A stretch of DNA of 64,000 nucleotides, taken from NCBI GenBank assembly GCA_964400355.1, contig CAYNTO010000002.1, positions 62,001 to 126,000 on the forward strand, written 5' to 3'. Shown piece by piece: positions 8,452 through 17,292 of this stretch. The DNA comes from JACKAL01 sp964400355 (GTDB lineage Bacteria > Bdellovibrionota > Bdellovibrionia > Bdellovibrionales > JAGQZY01). Within the stretch, counting starts at the first letter, position 1. Each line of letters begins with the position of its first letter. A program made the translations under genes and the position numbers. The notes below the pieces were generated by a model. That model was not told the DNA's origin and ran no database searches. It was given only the letters and a program-made list of their open reading frames with translations.

Positions 8452-8934
8452 ATGAATCAATCTATCTCATTGTTAGTAGCTGTGATATTTTTTATGTTCA
8501 CCGCGATGGCTACCGCGCAACCCGCAAATTTAAGCCAGAAAAATGTGGGTTTAAAAAACACGCTTGTTAAAGAGGATCTCACTCAAAGCACTCGCGTGGT
8601 CAAAAAGTCGAAGATGCAAAAACTGAGTAAGAAATCGGTTCTCAAGAAGAGAAAACCCAAGTCGAACGACGAGATGCAGATCGTTGCTAAGCACGGTCCT
8701 AAGAACCCGGGCAAGAAGTTGCTCAAGAAGAACAAGGCAACGAGAACACTTGCTTCTAAAAAAACTGGGAATAAAAAGTACTGGTCAGTGGAGTGCCGCC
8801 AGGGATTTATTAAAGACAGCTACGTGTACTGCGCACGCAAAACAGCATCCGCTCCAGTTTCGAAAAAGCCAGTTGTGAAAAGAATGATGGCTAGAAAGGC
8901 GTCCAAAAAAGAGGGTGCGGTTCTCCGAAAATAG
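8452..8934 (+). CDS. Exported lysine-rich basic protein
   Basis: A 160-aa protein with a signal peptide (SLLVAVIFFMFTAMATA) and a mature part dominated by Lys and Arg (repeated KK, KKS and KRK patches). It has one small structured-looking island, YWSVECRQGFIKDSYVYCARK, with two Cys that could pair. The ribosome-binding site AAGGAGG is strong and a terminator follows. I do not recognise the family. A very basic exported protein could bind DNA, LPS or wall polymers, but that is speculation. A TTGACA element lies ~110 nt upstream (8341) without a convincing -10. Confidence 0.72.
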   Translation: MNQSISLLVAVIFFMFTAMATAQPANLSQKNVGLKNTLVKEDLTQSTRVVKKSKMQKLSKKSVLKKRKPKSNDEMQIVAKHGPKNPGKKLLKKNKATRTLASKKTGNKKYWSVECRQGFIKDSYVYCARKTASAPVSKKPVVKRMMARKASKKEGAVLRK

Positions 8935-8956
8935 TTGCTTGCGCACTGAGAAGGTC

Positions 8957-8988
8957 AAAAGGACAGTCATGGGACTGTCCTTTTTTAA
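8957..8988 (+). terminator. Rho-independent terminator
   Basis: AAAAGGACAGTC / GACTGTCCTTTTTT with a 4-nt loop. Because A-runs and T-runs flank both sides, it could also serve the convergent gene at 9009. Confidence 0.88.
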
Positions 8989-9008
8989 TTGAACGAGTGT
9001 TTAGTTTA

Positions 9009-10247
9009 CTACGGCTTAATAGTAAGAGCGTTACGGGTCACGTGAGAGACTTTTTCCCAATCGATAGCTTGATCGACCTGTTGAGTGTCGGACGTGCCGA
9101 GGTAAATCACTTCGAGAGCGTACTTGGTTCCGGGCTTTAACAACGCCGCCAGTTCTGCAGGAGCAGGAGTTACAGCGACCCAGCCCATTTGCTCCGTCGA
9201 CCACAGCTGATTTTTAAAATCGAGTGGTAAGTTGGACGTGCCTGCAGTTGTTACTTCGGACAATGTGATCACTGTGGCATAAGGATCGACGCCAGTAATT
9301 GTTTGAGGCAGAGTTGCCATAATGGTTTTGCCGTCAAATAGAGGAGCTGCAATTTGCGGTAAAAATGCCGGTGCAACTGCGGCGGAACCGCTTGCTGCCG
9401 CTGTTCCTAGCGGTTGAAGCGTGTAGGAAATCTGGTTGAGATCAAACGTCGTCGCGCGTGCAGAAAAGAGCGCCGCAGTTAGGTTTCCGTCGGCGAGACG
9501 AAGGCTTTCTGTTAAGCTTTTTTGAGTGTTGTTCACGAGCACTGATAGCACGTAGCTGTCTGAACCTGCGCGAGAGGTAAGGGTTTCGGTTGTCCCAGAA
9601 AGAACGCGCTTAATGTCGGCAGGGTATAGCTCATCGCCCTCTTTAAATAAAGTGAACGCTAAAACTTCTTTACCTTTTGCGACCGTTGGTGCGGAAACTT
9701 TTATCGCTGAGCCGAGAGACCATTCATTGATTGCGATTTTTACATCTTTCGTCGGTCCCTTCACTTCGATAAGTTCAGAGCCACCACCTTTAAAGGTGAA
9801 CAGATTGACCATCTCAAACAAGGATTGACCCGATTGAGCGGCATCGACAACTTTTTTTACCGGGAAAGAACCGTGGAGTGCGTAAAGGTTGTAGTTGCCC
9901 ATGTCTCTCACGTAAGCGCGGAATTCCGGCTTTTCGATGGTGAACGAGAGAAAGTAGGACTCTGTTTGCTTCGGAGCACTCATGTTACTCGGCACTTCAA
10001 ATTTTTTAGAAAGAATCGTAAGCGCATCGTTATCGGGGCTGATAATACGAGCCAGGTCAAAATTCATGAGCTCCTCGGTGCTCATTGCCGGCATCACCAA
10101 ACTGAAATCGATAACTCCGTCTTTGTCCTTTAATGTGTAGCTGTTTGTTGTTCCGGCAATTTCCGTAAAGCCGTTCATAGTGACTGCAAATGCAACGGAT
10201 GCAAAGAGTGCAGTGATCGTCATCAATACATGATTTCTTAGTTTCAA
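9009..10247 (-). CDS. Exported protein of unknown function
   Basis: A 412-aa protein starting at TTG with GGGAGGGA 5 nt upstream; an in-frame ATG eight codons in is weaker. The signal peptide ends near SVAFA. The mature part is rich in beta-type sequence, Ala, Thr and Val, and contains no motif I recognise. A short Ala/Ser/Gly linker (around residue 285) suggests two domains, the second fibronectin-like in texture only. TATAAT occurs ~16 nt upstream of the start on this strand. Convergent with the lysine-rich gene, sharing its terminator. Confidence 0.7.
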   Translation of the reverse strand: MKLRNHVLMTITALFASVAFAVTMNGFTEIAGTTNSYTLKDKDGVIDFSLVMPAMSTEELMNFDLARIISPDNDALTILSKKFEVPSNMSAPKQTESYFLSFTIEKPEFRAYVRDMGNYNLYALHGSFPVKKVVDAAQSGQSLFEMVNLFTFKGGGSELIEVKGPTKDVKIAINEWSLGSAIKVSAPTVAKGKEVLAFTLFKEGDELYPADIKRVLSGTTETLTSRAGSDSYVLSVLVNNTQKSLTESLRLADGNLTAALFSARATTFDLNQISYTLQPLGTAAASGSAAVAPAFLPQIAAPLFDGKTIMATLPQTITGVDPYATVITLSEVTTAGTSNLPLDFKNQLWSTEQMGWVAVTPAPAELAALLKPGTKYALEVIYLGTSDTQQVDQAIDWEKVSHVTRNALTIKP

Positions 10248-10403
10248 GGTGTCCCTCCCTAGTTATTATAAAGCAGGATTAGCATCCCTTGCTTATAGCC
10301 AAAACGCACGAAATGAAACACCTAGACATGGAGAGAGGGTAGAGAGTTTTTAAGAACTTACAGAGTCTGACAGTAAAACGCCTGGGATGCCAGCAAACGG
10401 GAG

Positions 10404-11348
10404 TTACAGGGAGCCTGGCGGAACCATTATGAGTCCCGATAATAATTTTTCTGATCCGTAGTGGCCTTTCCACTGGGTGAAATCACTGTCTTGAATCAGT
10501 TGAGAGCTTGTGGGGAGGGCGGCATCATAAACTTCGCTAATATGTGTTTGATAGCCGACAAATGCATGCTTACCGTAGTTTGCCATGCCTATCCAGAATG
10601 GGACGCGCTTGAGCTTGGCGAGACTTGCGGTTTCTTTTTTTGTTGATGAACCCCGTGTTGGTCGATAGTTGACGAGTAAGTAATCCACTTTAAAAAGACC
10701 GTTAAAATATTTTCCGCTACTGGCTTCTTGCCAGCTGCGGCGGTGAGCGTATCGCTGAGTGGGTGTGCGCTCGTCGGCCTGCTGAGTGTCGGGATTCCAA
10801 TAAATGGAGTGCCATCCGTCTTTTTGAAGTTCGAGGAGGAGATGCTTGGCGTGGCCACCTTTGTCCATCACGATGCGACCGATCTGATTGGCGCGTTCCA
10901 CTTTTCCTGCGGCTTCATAGGCTGCTTTGACATGCTTAAGAGCCCACATCACTGAGCTTGTCATCTGAAGATCGCCATAGCGAGTGTCGGCGTCTTGGAT
11001 TCCCACCAGGCGGCCCACGTAGGCATCGAGTGCGCTAGTGGAACCGAGCTGCTGAACAAACGGTTTTTTGAGCTGCATTTTAACAAAACCGAATCGATCC
11101 ATATCGGAGAGTATGGTGCTTGTGCGGCGTATGCGTTTTAGCGGCGAGTACTCGGACTGGATTCCGTAGTACAGTCCAATGCCGGTTCGAGCCAAGTGGG
11201 CGCGATGAGACTGCATGGACTGCAGAACAGACTGGCGGCCAACAACCTGAGCGGCCTCGCTCTCGTCGGAAGTAAAAGTGGCCCCATACCCCATTAGGGG
11301 GTATAAAAAGACCAGCAAAATGCTGAAGAACCGGAGGCTTAGAACCAT
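10404..11348 (-). CDS. Exported protein of unknown function
   Basis: A 314-aa protein with signal peptide MVLSLRFFSILLVFLYPLMGYG; the ATG at 11348 is preferred over one six codons upstream because the signal then starts cleanly. The mature protein is mixed alpha/beta with many Trp, Tyr and His (DGWHSIYWNPDTQQ, FWIGMANYGKHAFVGYQTH), which looks like an enzyme-like globular domain, but I do not recognise the family. It shares orientation with the gene at 9009 but is 156 bp away, so co-transcription is only possible. Confidence 0.65.
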   Translation of the reverse strand: MVLSLRFFSILLVFLYPLMGYGATFTSDESEAAQVVGRQSVLQSMQSHRAHLARTGIGLYYGIQSEYSPLKRIRRTSTILSDMDRFGFVKMQLKKPFVQQLGSTSALDAYVGRLVGIQDADTRYGDLQMTSSVMWALKHVKAAYEAAGKVERANQIGRIVMDKGGHAKHLLLELQKDGWHSIYWNPDTQQADERTPTQRYAHRRSWQEASSGKYFNGLFKVDYLLVNYRPTRGSSTKKETASLAKLKRVPFWIGMANYGKHAFVGYQTHISEVYDAALPTSSQLIQDSDFTQWKGHYGSEKLLSGLIMVPPGSL

Positions 11349-11400
11349 TGATCCTTCAAAATGCAAAGCCAGTGCTCATGGGGACGCCGCAGTTTCGTTT

Positions 11401-11442
11401 TGAGACAGCGTGACGGCAAGAGTGCCGTTTTGTGCTGTCTCA
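11401..11442. other. Nested inverted repeat, likely RNA hairpin
   Basis: TGAGACAGC (11401) pairs with GCTGTCTCA (11434), a perfect 9 bp. Inside it ACGGCA (11413) pairs with TGCCGT (11423) around an AGAG tetraloop. It lies between two minus-strand genes, 53 nt upstream of the start at 11348 and 43 nt past the stop at 11485. It may end the upstream transcript or be a leader structure for the downstream gene. Confidence 0.5.
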
Positions 11443-11484
11443 AACCAATACACCAGTCCAACTCGTAAACAGTAGGGTAAACCC

Positions 11485-12474
11485 CTAGAGTTTTTGCAGT
11501 TTTTCTATCAATTCGTAATATTCGTTCATTGTGGCGTGAATGACATCCTCGATAGAGGTCACGGAGTCGATAGTGCTGACGCCGTGGCCTGCAGAGAACA
11601 CATTTTTGTAGGAGACCTTTTGTTCAGGGTTTCCAAACAATGCTTTGCTGGCGCGCAAGAGAGATACCCAACGTTTTACTCGCGCATTTTGGCTTAACAC
11701 ATTGTCGACGAAGTTGGCCTGGAGAAGAGGTTTCAAGGAATCGGTGAGTATAAAATTTCCTGGAAAACCATCGACGCGATCAGTGTTGATGATTTTTTCC
11801 GGCCCGGCTAAGACGATCGCATTTTTGTAGTCTGCGCTCACTGGCGACTCCGTGGTGGCGATCATCCGCGTGCCCATGTAAACGGCGTCAGCACCCAGTG
11901 CGAGGGCTGCCGTCAGGCCCTTGCCGTCGGAAATGGAACCCGCTGCAATGAGCGGAAGGTCCAAATGTTTTTTGAGGTAGGGAATGAGAGAGAACAGTGA
12001 TACGTCACCGCCGTGACCACCAGCACCACTGCCAACGGCGATTAAGCCATGAGCTCCCAGATCTGCAACTTTTTTGGCATGCTCTAAGCCAATGACGTCG
12101 CAAAATACTTTTGTTTTTGTGCCACGCACTTTTTCCAAAATTCCTCTCGGGCTACCGAGTGAAGTGATGATGAGTGGTACTTCCTCTTCGATAGCGATAT
12201 CTATGTGTTCTTGCTGATGGGTATTGGATTTTTGCACAATGATGTTGATGCCGAAAGGTTTGTTCGTTTGTTTTTTAATTTCTTGAATGGCCTTGCGGTA
12301 GTTTTCGATGGGTCGATAATTGAGCGCGGGAAAGGTGCCAAGGCCGCCGGCATTGGAGGCAGCTGTCACCATTTTTTCGTTACTCACGAGAAACATGGGG
12401 GCACCAATCACGGGGTAATCTATACCGAACAGTTCACTGACTTTTGTGCGGAGGGGTCTAGGTTTTTGCGCCAT
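11485..12474 (-). CDS. Nitronate monooxygenase / 2-nitropropane dioxygenase-like flavoprotein
   Basis: A ~329-aa TIM-barrel FMN enzyme. Start ATG 12474 follows GAGAAGGA. Family signatures: N-terminal GIDYPVIGAPMFLVSN with SNAGGLGTF, phosphate-binding GLIAVGSGAGGHGG, and GLTAALALGADAVYMGTRM. The family includes nitronate monooxygenases and FMN-dependent enoyl-ACP reductases of the FabK type; sequence alone does not settle the substrate. It is divergent from the hotdog gene at 12576, which may hint at fatty-acid metabolism. Confidence 0.85.
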   Translation of the reverse strand: MAQKPRPLRTKVSELFGIDYPVIGAPMFLVSNEKMVTAASNAGGLGTFPALNYRPIENYRKAIQEIKKQTNKPFGINIIVQKSNTHQQEHIDIAIEEEVPLIITSLGSPRGILEKVRGTKTKVFCDVIGLEHAKKVADLGAHGLIAVGSGAGGHGGDVSLFSLIPYLKKHLDLPLIAAGSISDGKGLTAALALGADAVYMGTRMIATTESPVSADYKNAIVLAGPEKIINTDRVDGFPGNFILTDSLKPLLQANFVDNVLSQNARVKRWVSLLRASKALFGNPEQKVSYKNVFSAGHGVSTIDSVTSIEDVIHATMNEYYELIEKLQKL

Positions 12475-12575
12475 ATTGAAATCCTTCTCGAGTGTTGCCA
12501 ATTTGCAACTGTCCTTGGGAAGAGAAATTCTAGAATGCCATGAATTTCTCTCGGAATTTATGTATTCTGACATAG

Positions 12576-13082
12576 ATGTCGAACAGCACCAAATCTTTTG
12601 TGAAATCTCTCTTCGAAAAAGTTCCCAAGCCAATTCGCAGCACTGTAATTATGCGCGGGTTCGGGCTGTTTAATATTCCTCTGTTATTTGCGTGTTCGCC
12701 TCAGGTTTTGGAACTTAGTGAGAACACCTGTCGTGTGAAGTTTCCATTTCGCAAAATAGTAAAAAATCATCTGGGCAGTGTTTACTTTGGTGCGCTAGCG
12801 ATCGGCGCCGACACCTGTGTAGGGATGCTTGCCATGGAAAAGATCACTGAAAGTGAAAAGAATATAAGTCTTATTTTTAAAGATTTTAAAGCCAATTTTT
12901 TAAAGCGGGCCATTGGGCCAACCATTTTTGTGTGCAATCAAGGTCAAGAAATTTCTCAATTGGTGCTCGAAACGATACGGTCGGGTGAGAGACAGCATCG
13001 TACCATTTTGGCATTTGCCGAAGTGAACGGCGAGCCGGTGGCGGAATTCGAACTCACATTGTCGTTAAAAGTGGTAAACTAA
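12576..13082 (+). CDS. DUF4442-type hotdog-fold protein
   Basis: A 168-aa protein. NHLGSVYFGALAIGADTCVG matches the hotdog helix region of the DUF4442/PaaI-like thioesterase group, where an Asn/His-xx-Gly-x-hydrophobic pattern lies near the acyl-thioester site. The beginning (KVPKPIRSTVIMRGFGLFNIPLL) is typical of DUF4442 members. Likely acts on an acyl-CoA or acyl-ACP in the cytoplasm; thioesterase activity is inferred only. The gene lies head-to-head with the flavoprotein gene, ~100 bp apart, so the promoters are shared or overlapping. Confidence 0.8.
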   Translation: MSNSTKSFVKSLFEKVPKPIRSTVIMRGFGLFNIPLLFACSPQVLELSENTCRVKFPFRKIVKNHLGSVYFGALAIGADTCVGMLAMEKITESEKNISLIFKDFKANFLKRAIGPTIFVCNQGQEISQLVLETIRSGERQHRTILAFAEVNGEPVAEFELTLSLKVVN

Positions 13083-13129
13083 TATTGCAAATCCGAGCTC
13101 CTCTATTTGCTCGGTCACTAGGAGGGTGT

Positions 13130-14023
13130 ATGAAGTTCAATAAGTGCATGTTCGCATTGATCACCTCGGCTCTATTTATCGGTTGTACGGAAGATGATCC
13201 ATTGAGCCAGGCGGATATCGCAGAGACAGCCCAGCAGATCGGTGACGTGATGGCTTCTGTCGATGAATCGGGCGGCAACAACTCTGGCACCATCGCAGTG
13301 ATGGAGAATCAACGCCGTTACATGGCGATCAAAGAGCAACAATTGCCGCGCAATATCGCGCGCGATGTGTTTGAGCTGTTCACACCGGTAAAAGAGGCGC
13401 AGGCTGCCGCTTGTTCGACGACCAATTTTAATTCTTGCTCCAGTGGAACAATGGTACGTGATCTTAATGGTTGCAACATTGGCTCCGCCGTATTCTCTGG
13501 AAATATCACACTTACTTTTAGTCAAATGGCTTGTACTTTAAACTCTGATGGCGACCATGTGTCGCGCAATCCAAATTTCACTGTCACCGGCCGTCGCGAC
13601 GCGCTCCTCACTGTGACCAAGACAGGCGTTAATGGGCAACGTATGGTGCGCGTGGGATCCGGCGATTATAGCCTCACTAACGATGGCGTACGCCGCGTGT
13701 TCTCGGCGTCGGGGACCACACTTTTTGACTACACCACCTCGACCACATCGCCAATTCAAGTCACAGGTACAAGCCGTGCCGACCGTGTGATGGATGGCGG
13801 CACTCTGCAAGTGGCCAATAATAAATCGGGCGTGATCTGTTCCTTCTCACCGACACAAGTCACTTGGGCGAGTGGTTGCAATTGCGCCTCATCCGGGCAG
13901 TGGACAGGGACTTGTTCTGATGGCAAAACTGGCGGCATCGAAATTACGAGCTGCGGTAGAGCGACCATCACCCTGGGTGACGACGATGATGAAGTGTCCT
14001 TTGACCGTTGCTATGGCAACTGA
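13130..14023 (+). CDS. Cys-rich lipoprotein of unknown function
   Basis: A 297-aa protein. ATG 13130 follows TAGGAGGGTGT. The signal MKFNKCMFALITSALFIGC ends in a lipobox with Cys19. The mature part carries an N-terminal helical segment (to ~95), a Cys-containing region (AACSTTNFNSCSSGTM), a beta-rich Thr/Ser/Gly middle, and a Cys cluster near the end (CNCASSGQWTGTCSDGKTGG). The even number of Cys suggests disulfides outside the cytoplasm. Family not recognised. A GCGGTGC/GCACCGC hairpin follows at 14041. Confidence 0.72.
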   Translation: MKFNKCMFALITSALFIGCTEDDPLSQADIAETAQQIGDVMASVDESGGNNSGTIAVMENQRRYMAIKEQQLPRNIARDVFELFTPVKEAQAAACSTTNFNSCSSGTMVRDLNGCNIGSAVFSGNITLTFSQMACTLNSDGDHVSRNPNFTVTGRRDALLTVTKTGVNGQRMVRVGSGDYSLTNDGVRRVFSASGTTLFDYTTSTTSPIQVTGTSRADRVMDGGTLQVANNKSGVICSFSPTQVTWASGCNCASSGQWTGTCSDGKTGGIEITSCGRATITLGDDDDEVSFDRCYGN

Positions 14024-14040
14024 TCCGATCTGAGTCGACG

Positions 14041-14061
14041 GCGGTGCGCTAACAGCACCGC
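14041..14061 (+). terminator. Hairpin after the Cys-rich lipoprotein gene
   Basis: GCGGTGC / GCACCGC perfect 7-bp stem with a 7-nt loop, followed by only a weak T-containing tail. Confidence 0.4.
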
Positions 14062-14135
14062 TTCATCAAAGTCCATTTTACTTCTAGCGAAAGCCTCCAT
14101 ATAGTCCCGCCATCTATCTTAGGGGGGGCCTTCAG

Positions 14136-14927
14136 ATGACAATTCTATCGCATTTCGTTTTTTCGTTGGCTATCGCTTTCAGCGACGCAGCTGTTGTATC
14201 GCAAAATGGTTTATTGGAAGAATGGGGAGCGGCGCCGAAGAGTGTGTTGAGCACACAGCAGAGTTACCGATTCGTCACCTGGAACATCTACAAAGGCGAT
14301 AAGGATGGCCTCGAAGAGGATTACGCCTACTTCATCGACAATGCCGACTTCGTCGCCACTCAAGAATTTTTAATGGATGACGAACTGGAAGAGTTGGCTG
14401 AACAAAAATTATTTAATTATTGGGCCTTTGCTAAAAGTTTTGAATCCGGTGATGGCTGGACGGGTGTGGCCACAGTGGCTAAATGGCAAGCGAAGCAGTC
14501 CATTGCAGTTAAAAGTCCTGGCGCTGAACCTATTACAGGAACACCAAAGATGTCGCTGATCTCTTTGTTTTCCGTGGAAGATGGTCGGGAATTGATGGTG
14601 GTGAACGTGCACGCACTCAATTTTAATTTATCGCACAGTGCTTTCAAGAAACAGATCGATGATGTGGTTCTGCGCATCCAAAATCACGTAGGCCCGCTGA
14701 TTTTGGCCGGTGATTTTAACACCTGGGCCGATGAACGCCGAACCTATTTGATCAACAAAACGCAGGGTTTGGGTTTGATCCGCGTGGAGCTTGAAAATCC
14801 AATGGGTATCATGAATGCGACACTGGATCACATTTTTTATCGCGATGTGGTGGTGACGGAATCCCTAGTGCTTGACGATTTTTTTACGTCTGACCATTCG
14901 CCATTGATGATTGAATTTCACTTTTAG
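14136..14927 (+). CDS. Exported endonuclease/exonuclease/phosphatase-family protein
   Basis: A 263-aa EEP-fold metal-dependent hydrolase. Conserved sites in order: WNIYKG (Asn), ATQEF (metal Glu), NVHALN (His), LAGDFNTW (Asp/Asn), LDHIFY and TSDHSPL (catalytic His). An N-terminal hydrophobic stretch (TILSHFVFSLAIAFSDA) suggests export. The family covers DNases and sphingomyelinase- or phosphatase-type enzymes; an exported nuclease is plausible but unproven. A G-rich ribosome-binding site precedes the ATG. Its stop overlaps the convergent MnmD-like gene by 4 nt. Confidence 0.85.
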   Translation: MTILSHFVFSLAIAFSDAAVVSQNGLLEEWGAAPKSVLSTQQSYRFVTWNIYKGDKDGLEEDYAYFIDNADFVATQEFLMDDELEELAEQKLFNYWAFAKSFESGDGWTGVATVAKWQAKQSIAVKSPGAEPITGTPKMSLISLFSVEDGRELMVVNVHALNFNLSHSAFKKQIDDVVLRIQNHVGPLILAGDFNTWADERRTYLINKTQGLGLIRVELENPMGIMNATLDHIFYRDVVVTESLVLDDFFTSDHSPLMIEFHF

Positions 14928-15637
14928 GTTCTCTGCGCGAATGTGGATTCACGTTTTTTGCCGAATCCGGCACGCTTTTCAGAAACGAATCCGTGAGAGC
15001 GGAGCGTGCGATGAAGCGTGCCCTTCGAAGCATAGGTTGAGAGATGGCATGTGGGCGCTGCGGCCGTTTTGATAAAGTGATTGAGAAATGTCTCATCCCA
15101 CAATTCCGGACTTGATTTACTACTAAAGGCATCGAACAGAATGCCCTGACTCTTTTGGAATTGAGTTTTAGCCGTGATGGCGGGAAGGAGTTGGAACTCT
15201 CCGCGCTGCAAGGAATTTTTAAGAAATTCTCGAAATTCCAATGCGGGCCGTTCATAAGTGTTCGCATAAAGTTCGGCAATCGCGGTGTATACAAAATCCA
15301 GCGGTGAAGTCTCGCCTCGAATCCAGGCCGCAAAAAAATTGCGGAGCTCAGGAACCGACTCATAGGAATCGATCCGCACTGTGCCCACACCCAGTTTTAG
15401 CGCCTCCGCTGCGATTAATATTTCGTTGTAACCGAGGCCCAATCCTACAGAGATTATGCGTGCGGGATGCGCTACTTGGAGCGCTTGCTGCACAGTGGGC
15501 GCGTAGATATAAAGTGTTTCTGTATAAGCACCATCAAGGGCGTGCATCGGCTCCCAGGTGGGGGGGAGTCGTAGAGTGGGGCTGCCATCTTCGGTGTGTT
15601 CGCTCTTGTATTCGAAATGACCAGTGTCTTCCTGCAT
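14924..15637 (-). CDS. MnmD/MnmC2-like tRNA methyltransferase
   Basis: A ~237-aa stand-alone version of the MnmC methyltransferase domain (Methyltransf_30). SAM motif I is ISVGLGLGYNEIL. The family-specific block ILFDAFSSKSSPELWDETF is followed by TYASKGTLHRTLRSHGF and GFGKKRES. The enzyme methylates the nm5 group of wobble uridine (mnm5s2U34) in tRNA; the oxidoreductase half of bifunctional MnmC is absent. The start is set at ATG 15637; upstream in-frame codons overlap the divergent gene. No mnmE/mnmG is nearby. Confidence 0.82.
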   Translation of the reverse strand: MQEDTGHFEYKSEHTEDGSPTLRLPPTWEPMHALDGAYTETLYIYAPTVQQALQVAHPARIISVGLGLGYNEILIAAEALKLGVGTVRIDSYESVPELRNFFAAWIRGETSPLDFVYTAIAELYANTYERPALEFREFLKNSLQRGEFQLLPAITAKTQFQKSQGILFDAFSSKSSPELWDETFLNHFIKTAAAPTCHLSTYASKGTLHRTLRSHGFVSEKRAGFGKKRESTFAQRT

Positions 15638-15698
15638 TTTCCCGTTTCCAGTCCGTTTTCCGTTGCACAGCGTCTGTATTCTCGCTAAGAAAGTAACC

Positions 15699-16661
15699 AT
15701 GCGTTTTGGCCACCTTCCTTATAATCCCATTTCGGATTATTACAAAAAGATATTTGGGCAAAAAGTCTTCAAGGTGCCCGTATCCATCGCCGAAGACTGT
15801 CCCAATCGGGCGGGACTCAAGGGAATGGAAGTTTGCATTTTTTGCGATGAGCATGGCTCTTTTGCCTATCCCGACAACCAGCGCGAAAATCTCAAAAAGC
15901 AAATTGAGGACCACCGTGCCAAAGTCGGCGAACGTTTCAATGCCAAAAAATTCTTGATCTATTTTCAGGCCTACACCACCACGTTCAATCAGTTTAAAAA
16001 AATCGAAGAAGCTTTCGAAGTCGCGCTGGCCTATCCAGATACGGTGGGCATCGTGGTGGGCACGCGCCCCGATTGTTTATCCGATAGCCTTTTGGATCTC
16101 TGGAATAACATGTCCAAACAGGTTTTTATGGCAGTAGAGATCGGCGTGCAAAGTTTTGATAACAAGCAGCTCGAATGGATGAAGCGCGGCCACACAGCAG
16201 AGGCATCTGTTGCCGCCATTAAAAAAATCGCTAAACGTTGTCCTGATGTGAATTTGGGAATTCATCTGATGTTCGGGTGGCCTGACGAAACAATTGAAGA
16301 CGTGCAACGTGCGGCACGAATGTGTAATTCGTTGCCCATACAAAACGTCAAACTCCACAATTTGCATGTCTTAAAAAACACACCGCTTGAAAAAATTTAC
16401 GATCGCGGTGAATTTAAACCGTTTGAGTTTGATCCTTACGCAGATTTGGTCGGCGCTTTTTTACGAAATTTGAGTCCCTCTATCTACGTTCACCGTTTGA
16501 CCGCGCAATCCGCCAACGAGGGTGAACTCATCGCACCTGATTGGACGCGCTATAAGATGGCAACCTATCAGCGAATGATCGATTACATGAATAAGAAGGG
16601 GTGGTCGCAAGGCGATGCACTCATTCCCGCACACACTGAGGCAACACATGCAGCACATTAG
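15699..16661 (+). CDS. YhcC-family radical SAM protein (TIGR01212 type)
   Basis: A 320-aa radical SAM enzyme with the family's unusual cluster spacing: C34, C46 and C49 (CPNRAGLKGMEVCIFC). It also has GVQSFDNKQLEWMKRGHT and MFGWPDETIEDV, as in class-III-like radical SAM proteins related to HemN and Elp3. The reaction of YhcC proteins is not established. The start at ATG 15699 matches the family beginning (RFG-LPYNPISDYYK). It is divergent from the MnmD-like gene and overlaps the following aldolase by 14 nt, so it heads the operon that continues into mtnA-mtnP. Confidence 0.88.
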   Translation: MRFGHLPYNPISDYYKKIFGQKVFKVPVSIAEDCPNRAGLKGMEVCIFCDEHGSFAYPDNQRENLKKQIEDHRAKVGERFNAKKFLIYFQAYTTTFNQFKKIEEAFEVALAYPDTVGIVVGTRPDCLSDSLLDLWNNMSKQVFMAVEIGVQSFDNKQLEWMKRGHTAEASVAAIKKIAKRCPDVNLGIHLMFGWPDETIEDVQRAARMCNSLPIQNVKLHNLHVLKNTPLEKIYDRGEFKPFEFDPYADLVGAFLRNLSPSIYVHRLTAQSANEGELIAPDWTRYKMATYQRMIDYMNKKGWSQGDALIPAHTEATHAAH

Positions 16662-17292
16662 AGAGCAAATGGTTCAGTTCTGTAAACTTCTCCACGGAAA
16701 AAACATGTTGGCCGCGGCCGATGGCAATGTGAGCTTCCGAGTGACCGACGAAGAAATTCTTATTACTCCTAGTGGAATGCCTAAGGCGTTCATCACTCCA
16801 GACGACATAGCCGTGGTCACGATCGATAACAAAATTGTAAGTGGGAATCCTTCGGGCGAACGGCTCATGCATTTAGAAGTTTATAAAAAATCACCCAAAG
16901 CCCATGCGGTAGTGCACGCGCATCCTCCGAGCGCGATTGCATGGTCGGTGGCCTATCCCGAATACACGGAACTACCGAGCGAGTGTTTGTCGGAGGTAAT
17001 TTTAGCGGCCGGGCGGATTCCTATAGTGCCTTACGCGCGCCCTGGAACATTAGATATGGGAACGCACCTGCATCCGTACCTTCCCATGTATCGTGCGCTC
17101 ATCTTGAGCCGTCACGGCGCTTTGTGCTGGGGCGAAACTTTGAATGAGGCTTATTTTGGAATGGAACGGATTGAACACTCTGCCGACATTCTTATGCGTG
17201 CAAAATCCCTTGGCCAGCTCACATATTTACCTCCACAAGAGGTAGAAAATTTGCGCGAGATGCGCAAGCAAATGGGAGACAGATTATTATGA
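16648..17292 (+). CDS. Class II aldolase/adducin-family enzyme of methylthioadenosine salvage
   Basis: A 214-aa zinc-dependent class II aldolase domain. Visible sites: GNVSFR and TPSGMP (phosphate loop), zinc ligands in VVHAHPPSA and LSRHGALCWG, and SECLSE (catalytic acid region). The ATGA overlap with mtnA makes a role in methylthioadenosine metabolism very likely. Two assignments fit: MtnB, the methylthioribulose-1-phosphate dehydratase, or an Ald2-type aldolase splitting that sugar phosphate into DHAP and methylthioacetaldehyde. No mtnC, mtnD or mtnK is adjacent, which favours the second, but this is not proven. Confidence 0.85.
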   Translation: MQHIREQMVQFCKLLHGKNMLAAADGNVSFRVTDEEILITPSGMPKAFITPDDIAVVTIDNKIVSGNPSGERLMHLEVYKKSPKAHAVVHAHPPSAIAWSVAYPEYTELPSECLSEVILAAGRIPIVPYARPGTLDMGTHLHPYLPMYRALILSRHGALCWGETLNEAYFGMERIEHSADILMRAKSLGQLTYLPPQEVENLREMRKQMGDRLL

